From the NCBI RefSeq assembly GCF_036250735.1, contig NZ_CP109430.1:7564001-7628000 (forward strand): a stretch of 64,000 nt of DNA, in the 5' to 3' direction. The stretch is from Streptosporangium sp. NBC_01495 (GTDB taxonomy: Bacteria; Actinomycetota; Actinomycetes; Streptosporangiales; Streptosporangiaceae). Below are positions 59,869 through 64,000 of the stretch, in pieces. Position 1 is the first letter of the stretch; the number at the start of each line of letters is the position of its first letter. The translations under genes and the position numbers were made by a program. The notes beneath the pieces were generated by a model. The model did not search any database. It saw nothing but the letters and a program-made list of their open reading frames with translations, and was not told the origin of the DNA.

Positions 59869-60738
59869 ATGGCCACCCCGAGCCAGTGGATCGCCGGAGC
59901 ACGTCCGCGCACCCTTCCCGCCGCCGTCGTCCCCGTCGCCATCGGCACCGGGGTCGCCATCGGGGACGCCGGAGGGGTGTGGTGGCGGGCCCTGCTCGCC
60001 CTGTTCGTGGCCCTCGCCCTCCAGGTGGGCGTCAACTACGCCAACGACTACAGCGACGGGGTACGCGGCACCGACGAGGACCGGGTCGGCCCGATGCGCC
60101 TGGTCGGCTCGCGCGCCGCGTCACCCCGCCAGGTCCTCACCGCGGCCCTCGCCTGCTTCCTGGCCGCCGCGGTGGCCGGGCTGGTGCTCGTCGTGGCCAC
60201 CGGGGCCTGGTGGCTGCTGCTGGTCGGCGCGCTGGCGATCGCCGCGGCCTGGTTCTACACCGGCGGCTCCAGCCCGTACGGCTACCGGGCACTGGGCGAG
60301 GTCTCGGTCTTCGTGTTCTTCGGCCTGGTGGCGGTGACGGGCACCACGTACGTCCAGCTCGAGTACCTGCCCTGGCTCGCGGTGGTGGCGGCCGTCCCGG
60401 CGGGCCTGCTGGCCTGCGCGATGCTCGTGGTCAACAACCTGCGCGACATCGTGACCGACGGCCCCGCGGGCAAGCGCACCATGGCCGTGGTGCTCGGTGA
60501 CACCCGCACCCGCGTCCTCTACACCCTCTGCCTGGTCCTGCCCCTGGTGATCGCGCCCGCGCTGGCGCCGTGGCAGCCGTTCGCGGCGCTGGCACTGCTC
60601 GCCGCCCCGCTCGCCGTCGCCCCGGTGAAGGCCGTACGGGCGGGCGCGACCGGCCCCGCGCTCATCGCCACGCTCCAGCAGACGGGCCGCTTCCAGCTCG
60701 TCTACGGCCTGCTGCTCACCATCGGCCTGGCCCTCTGA
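59869..60738 (+). CDS. menA: 1,4-dihydroxy-2-naphthoate polyprenyltransferase
   Basis: A 289-residue membrane prenyltransferase adding the polyprenyl tail in menaquinone synthesis. UbiA-family motifs: NYANDYSDGVRGTDEDRVGP (first Asp-rich motif, residues 57-76) and NNLRDIVTDGPAGKRT (second, near 187), with about eight membrane segments. The N-terminal WIAGARPRTLPAAVVPV is MenA-specific. ATG 59869 follows a GGAGAGGA element somewhat farther upstream than usual. No other men genes are near. Confidence 0.92.
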   Translation: MATPSQWIAGARPRTLPAAVVPVAIGTGVAIGDAGGVWWRALLALFVALALQVGVNYANDYSDGVRGTDEDRVGPMRLVGSRAASPRQVLTAALACFLAAAVAGLVLVVATGAWWLLLVGALAIAAAWFYTGGSSPYGYRALGEVSVFVFFGLVAVTGTTYVQLEYLPWLAVVAAVPAGLLACAMLVVNNLRDIVTDGPAGKRTMAVVLGDTRTRVLYTLCLVLPLVIAPALAPWQPFAALALLAAPLAVAPVKAVRAGATGPALIATLQQTGRFQLVYGLLLTIGLAL

Positions 60739-60890
60739 CCCAGCCCCGAGGCCCGGCTCCCCGACCCCCGGCCCCCGGTCTCGCTGAGGCCCGACTCCCC
60801 GGTCTCGCCAAATCCTCGCTTCCCGGCCCCGTCGAACCCCGCTTCCCCGGCCCCGCCGAAGCACGGCCTTCCGGTCCGCCGAGTCGGCCC
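60739..60890 (+). repeat. C-rich imperfect repeats after menA
   Basis: Five or six degenerate 20-27-bp units of the type CGACTCCCCGGTCTCGCC lie between menA and the convergent acetyltransferase gene. No hairpin terminator or gene is clear here. Confidence 0.55.
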
Positions 60891-60907
60891 CCTCGCGGGA
60901 CGCGGTT

Positions 60908-61417
60908 TCACAGGATGCGGCGCATCACGACGCGGGGGACGATCTCGATGCCCAGCTCCCGCTCGTGGCGCACCAGCTCGGCCAGCTCCGGACCCCACTC
61001 GGCGGAGTCGAGCACGGCGAAGCCGCGCCGGGCGTACCAGGGGGCGTTCCACGACACGTCGCGGTAGGTCGTCAGCGTCACGGCGGCGAAACCGGTCGAG
61101 GCCGCGTGCTCGCAGACGGCCTCCAGCAGCCGACCACCGGCACCCCTGCGCCCGTGGTCGGGGTGGACGGCGAGCTGGTCGAGGTGGAGCTGCCCGTCGA
61201 CCGGGCCGAACAGGGCGAACCCGATCGGCGGGTCGCCCACCACGAGCACCCGGGAGGGGTCGTCGGCCTCCTCGATCATCGTGGTCCCCGGCGGGAAGGT
61301 GATCCCGACCTGGGCGAAGACCCCGTCGGCCGCGAGCTCCACCGCGACCAGCCCGGCCAGCTCCTCCGGCCGCGCCCGGCGGACCTCAGCCAATGTTGAA
61401 GATCGAGTGCTTGTCAT
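60908..61417 (-). CDS. GNAT-family N-acetyltransferase
   Basis: A 169-residue acetyltransferase with the acetyl-CoA motif LAVHPDHGRRGAGGRLLEAV near residue 82 and a downstream VTLTTYRDVSWNAPWYARRG block. Substrate unknown. ATG 61417 overlaps the 3' end of the preceding zinc-ribbon gene by 32 bp and has no good ribosome binding site, so the start is uncertain; the conserved domain begins by residue 10. The gene runs with the zinc-ribbon and dapB genes on the minus strand. Confidence 0.82.
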   Translation of the reverse strand: MTSTRSSTLAEVRRARPEELAGLVAVELAADGVFAQVGITFPPGTTMIEEADDPSRVLVVGDPPIGFALFGPVDGQLHLDQLAVHPDHGRRGAGGRLLEAVCEHAASTGFAAVTLTTYRDVSWNAPWYARRGFAVLDSAEWGPELAELVRHERELGIEIVPRVVMRRIL

Positions 61418-61562
61418 AGAACTGGAGGATATAGCGGCACCGCACGCAGATCATCAGGGTCAACCGGTGCGAGGTCATGCCCCAGCGGCCGGCGAGCCTG
61501 CCCTCCTCCCGCTGGAACTCGGTGCCGTGACAGAGCGGGCAGGCAAGCTCGGGAGGTGTCAT
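61386..61562 (-). CDS. 58-aa zinc-ribbon protein
   Basis: A small protein with two CxxC pairs, CPLC at residues 8-11 and CVRC at 39-42, spaced 27 apart, forming a zinc ribbon. The middle is basic (FQREEGRLAGRWGMTSHRL), and the end FYDKHSIFNIG may be an interaction tail. ATG 61562 has GGGAGG upstream. It lies between dapB and the acetyltransferase gene, overlapping the latter. Function unknown; such mini-ribbons may bind RNA or act as protein modules. Confidence 0.75.
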   Translation of the reverse strand: MTPPELACPLCHGTEFQREEGRLAGRWGMTSHRLTLMICVRCRYILQFYDKHSIFNIG

Positions 61563-61627
61563 GGCCGTACAACGAGCGGCGCCGGGCCCGGGGTTCCAAA
61601 GAACGGCGGGCCCGGCGGGATCACGCG

Positions 61628-62365
61628 CTAGAGGTCGAGCAGATGCTCCAGGCCGACGGTCAGGCCGGGCAGCTCGCGGACCCGGCGCACGCCCAGGAGC
61701 ACACCCGGGGTGAACGACGAGCGGTTCATGGTGTCGTGGCGGATGGTGAGGATCTCGCCGTCGCCGCCCAGGATGACCTCCTGGTGGGCGATGAGCCCGG
61801 CCAGCCGCACCGCGTGCACGCGGACTCCGTCGACGTCGGCGCCGCGCGCCCCGTCGAGCTCCGTGCTGGTGGCGTCGGGCATCGGCGCCGAGCCCGCCTT
61901 GCGCCGGGCCTCGGCGATCAGCTCGGCCGTGCGGCGGGCGGTGCCCGAGGGCGCGTCGGCCTTGTTGGGGTGGTGCAGCTCGACGATCTCGGCCGACTCG
62001 AAGTAGCGGGCGGCCTGCTGGGCGAAGTGCATCATGAGCACGGCCGCGATGCCGAAGTTGGGGGCGATCAGCGCGTTGACGCCGGGGTTGGCGTCCAGCC
62101 AGCCCCTCACGGCCGCCAGCCGGGCGGCGTCGAAGCCGGTGGTGCCGACCACCGGGTGGATGCCGTGGGAGACGCACCATTCGAGGTTGCCCATCACGAC
62201 GTCGGGGTGGGTGAAGTCGACCACCACCTCGGCGCCTTCCAGCTCCTCGATCGGGTCACCCTGGTCGACGGCCGCGACCAGCTCCAGATCGTCCGCCGCC
62301 TCGACGGCCCTGCACACTTCGACACCGACGCGCCCTCGGGCGCCGAGAACTCCAACCCTGATCAC
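61628..62365 (-). CDS. dapB: 4-hydroxy-tetrahydrodipicolinate reductase
   Basis: A 245-residue reductase, second step of the lysine/diaminopimelate branch after DapA. NAD(P)H motif VGVLGARGRVG at residues 4-14; the substrate loop is VELHHPNKADAPSGTA (residues 142-157) with the catalytic HHxxKxDxPSG element. ATG 62365. It is the first gene after the pnp/M16 block, from which a 12-bp-stem terminator separates it. In Streptomyces the same order pnp-M16-dapB is found. Confidence 0.95.
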   Translation of the reverse strand: MIRVGVLGARGRVGVEVCRAVEAADDLELVAAVDQGDPIEELEGAEVVVDFTHPDVVMGNLEWCVSHGIHPVVGTTGFDAARLAAVRGWLDANPGVNALIAPNFGIAAVLMMHFAQQAARYFESAEIVELHHPNKADAPSGTARRTAELIAEARRKAGSAPMPDATSTELDGARGADVDGVRVHAVRLAGLIAHQEVILGGDGEILTIRHDTMNRSSFTPGVLLGVRRVRELPGLTVGLEHLLDL

Positions 62366-62403
62366 GGGCCCAAGGCTATACCGCAGGCCCCCGGGACGAC
62401 GGA

Positions 62404-62432
62404 CGGCCCCGGCGCGGGATGCGCCGGGGCCG
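62404..62432 (-). terminator. Terminator hairpin after the M16 peptidase gene
   Basis: CGGCCCCGGCGC (62404-62415) and GCGCCGGGGCCG (62421-62432) make a perfect 12-bp stem with a GGGAT loop, between the peptidase stop (62478) and the dapB start (62365). Confidence 0.72.
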
Positions 62433-62477
62433 CTCGTACGTGGAAATCGCGGAAATCGGGAGCCTGGGGAAACCGCG

Positions 62478-63794
62478 TCAGCCGGTGACGACCGCGCTGA
62501 AGTCCCGGTCCTCCTTGTAGGGGCCGATGACCGCGAGGGACATCGGGCGAGTGAGAACCTCCGAGGCGACCTCGGCGATCTGCTCCGGGGTCACCGCGTC
62601 GATCCTGCCGAGCAGGTCGTCGACCGAGAGCAGCTCGTCGAAGACCAGCTCGCCCTTGCCGATCCTGGACATCCGGGATCCGGTGTCCTCCAGGCCGAGC
62701 ACGAGACCGCCGCGCATCTGGCCCTTGCCGCGGACGATCTCCTCCTCGGTGATGCCGTCGGCGACCACCCGGAGCACCTCCTCGCGGCAGATCTTCAGCA
62801 CGTCGTCGATCTTCGACGGCAGGCAGCCGACGTAGATGCCGAACTGGCCGGTGTCGGCGAGGGCGGAGGTGTAGGAGTAGGCCGAGTAGGCCAGGCCCCT
62901 CTTCTCCCTGATCTCCTGGAACAGCCGTGAGGACATGCCGCCGCCCAGTGCCGCGTTGAGCACGCCGAGCGCGAAGCGGCGCTCGTCGGTGCGGGTCAGC
63001 GCGGTCGTGCCGAGGACCAGGTTGGCCTGCTCGGTCGGCCGGTGCACCACCCGCGTGCCGGAGCGGAGCTCGACGCCGGGCCCCGACAGGCGCGGGGGCA
63101 CCGGCGCGGCGTCCCCGCCCAGGGCCCCGGCCCGCTCGTAGGCCGCCGCGACCAGGGCCACGACCCGCTCGTGGTCGACGTTGCCCGCCACCGACACCAC
63201 GGTGTGGGTGGGCAGGTAGTAGCGCCGGTAGTACTCGGCGATCCGGTCGCGGGTGACCGCGGTGATCGAGTCGACCGTGCCGAGGATCGGCCTGCCGACC
63301 GGCGTGTCACCGTACAGCTCCGCGGAGAACTGCTCGTGCACCACGTCCGAGGGATCGTCGTCGTGCATGGCGATCTCCTCCAGGATCACGCCACGCTCGG
63401 CCTCCACGTCCTCCTCGGTGATGAGCGAGGAGGTCACCACGTCGGCGAGCACGTCGATCGCCACCCGCAGGTCCTCGTCGAGGACCCGCGCGTAGTAGCA
63501 GGTGTACTCCTTGGCGGTGAAGGCGTTGATCTCGCCGCCGATGCCCTCGATGGCCGCGGAGATCTCCAGGGCGTCCCGCGTGGGCGTGCCCTTGAACAGC
63601 AGGTGCTCAAGGAAGTGGGAGGAGCCCATGTGCTGGGGGGACTCGTCTCTCGACCCGATGCCGACCCACATGCCGACCGCGACGGAACGCACGGTCGGCA
63701 TGGACTCGGTCACCACCCGGAGCCCACCGGGAAGGACGGTGCGCTTCACGACCCCGGCGCCGTCCTTGCCGGGGTGCAGAGTGGTGGTGATCAC
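62478..63794 (-). CDS. M16-family zinc peptidase (PepR/mitochondrial-processing-peptidase-like)
   Basis: A 438-residue M16B peptidase. The inverted zinc motif HxxEH appears in HFLEHLLFKGT near residue 60, and the distal Glu in EEIAMHDDDPSDVVHEQF near 143. A second domain carries the RxxY-like region (EIREKRGLAYSAYSY, near 310), so both halves of the clamshell are present. GTG 63794 overlaps the stop of the preceding pnp-like gene (GTGA), giving coupled translation. In actinobacteria this gene regularly follows pnp, but its physiological substrate is not established to my knowledge. Confidence 0.92.
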   Translation of the reverse strand: MITTTLHPGKDGAGVVKRTVLPGGLRVVTESMPTVRSVAVGMWVGIGSRDESPQHMGSSHFLEHLLFKGTPTRDALEISAAIEGIGGEINAFTAKEYTCYYARVLDEDLRVAIDVLADVVTSSLITEEDVEAERGVILEEIAMHDDDPSDVVHEQFSAELYGDTPVGRPILGTVDSITAVTRDRIAEYYRRYYLPTHTVVSVAGNVDHERVVALVAAAYERAGALGGDAAPVPPRLSGPGVELRSGTRVVHRPTEQANLVLGTTALTRTDERRFALGVLNAALGGGMSSRLFQEIREKRGLAYSAYSYTSALADTGQFGIYVGCLPSKIDDVLKICREEVLRVVADGITEEEIVRGKGQMRGGLVLGLEDTGSRMSRIGKGELVFDELLSVDDLLGRIDAVTPEQIAEVASEVLTRPMSLAVIGPYKEDRDFSAVVTG

Positions 63795-64000
63795 GAGTTG
63801 CGGTCTTCCCCTCCGCCGCCACCGCGGTTGCCACCGCCACCGCCGTTGCTACTGCTGCGGGTGCGGGTGCGGCGGGGCCGCTCCTCGCGGGGCCGGTCGT
63901 CGGCCGCGGCGGACGTCTCGGCCACCGGGTCCGCCGAGGTCGCCGAGGTCTCAGCGTCGCCGGACTCGGCCCTGGCCGCGGCCTCCTTCTCGATGACCTC
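63791..64000 (-). CDS. pnp: C-terminal tail of probable polyribonucleotide nucleotidyltransferase, 5' part outside window
   Basis: The frame is open to the window edge and ends at TGA 63793. The 69 visible residues are low-complexity: an EVIEKEAAARAESG helix, an acidic Ala/Ser/Thr stretch, an Arg-rich EERPRRTRTRSSS block and a Gly-rich NGGGGGNRGGGGG end. The catalytic and S1 domains are not visible. Identity rests on the conserved order pnp, M16 peptidase, dapB and on the basic Gly-rich tail common in actinobacterial RNA enzymes, so it is inferred. Confidence 0.6.
   Translation of the reverse strand, partial: EVIEKEAAARAESGDAETSATSADPVAETSAAADDRPREERPRRTRTRSSSNGGGGGNRGGGGGEDRNS

Overview
The window is very GC-rich chromosomal DNA with frequent GTG starts, overlapping ATGA/GTGA gene junctions and dense coding on both strands. 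It looks like a filamentous actinomycete, most likely Streptosporangiaceae (Streptosporangium/Nonomuraea-like). The order is inferred from protein style and from the conserved blocks dapA-rnj, ftsK-rodZ-like-rimO-pgsA-cinA-clgR-like and pnp-M16 peptidase-dapB. I see no rRNA, tRNA, CRISPR array or complete insertion sequence.

Layout. 1-2.1 kb: 3' part of an FtsX-type ABC permease. 2.1-3.9 kb: a decayed peptide-maturation locus on the minus strand: ATPase-like regulator, a 38-residue peptide resembling an FxLD-lanthipeptide leader, a coupled 97-aa protein, and a radical SAM gene cut after about 95 codons and joined to a DUF6262-like mobile-element remnant. 4.1-8.2 kb: HAD phosphatase with XRE regulator, VanX-like dipeptidase, MerR regulator. 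8.4-14.6 kb: a dasABCD-like amino-sugar operon (lipoprotein, two permeases, GH3 hexosaminidase) facing a ROK repressor. 14.8-25.8 kb: a translationally coupled minus-strand biosynthetic operon: C*-T protein with a damaged condensation site, C-A-T-reductase NRPS, MFS exporter, methyltransferase, kynurenine 3-monooxygenase, DUF6875-like protein. 26-33.5 kb: a second GH3 enzyme, PIG-L deacetylase plus NodS-like methyltransferase, a second ROK repressor, a stand-alone condensation protein, an Rrf2 regulator. 33.6-41.1 kb: Nei-type glycosylase and the ftsK-to-clgR core block. 41.3-45.6 kb: uronate catabolism (SSS symporter, tautomerase, IclR regulator, KduD, KduI). 45.8-64 kb: secreted protein, RNase J, DapA, GntR regulator, glycerophosphodiesterase, peroxiredoxin, DUF1275 protein, SigE-type sigma factor with partner, EamA exporter/MocR regulator pair, CGNR regulator, acetyltransferases, MenA, DapB, M16 peptidase and the PNPase tail.

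How it fits together. A related 22-bp element with a partly palindromic core occurs before ROK gene 1 and the sugar operon, between the NRPS operon and the second GH3 gene, and before ROK gene 2. The NRPS cluster therefore appears embedded in an amino-sugar-responsive ROK regulon whose ROK and GH3 genes are both present twice. Independently, a 15-bp palindrome recurs before the symporter, the tautomerase and kduI, defining a compact IclR regulon that includes the small tautomerase.
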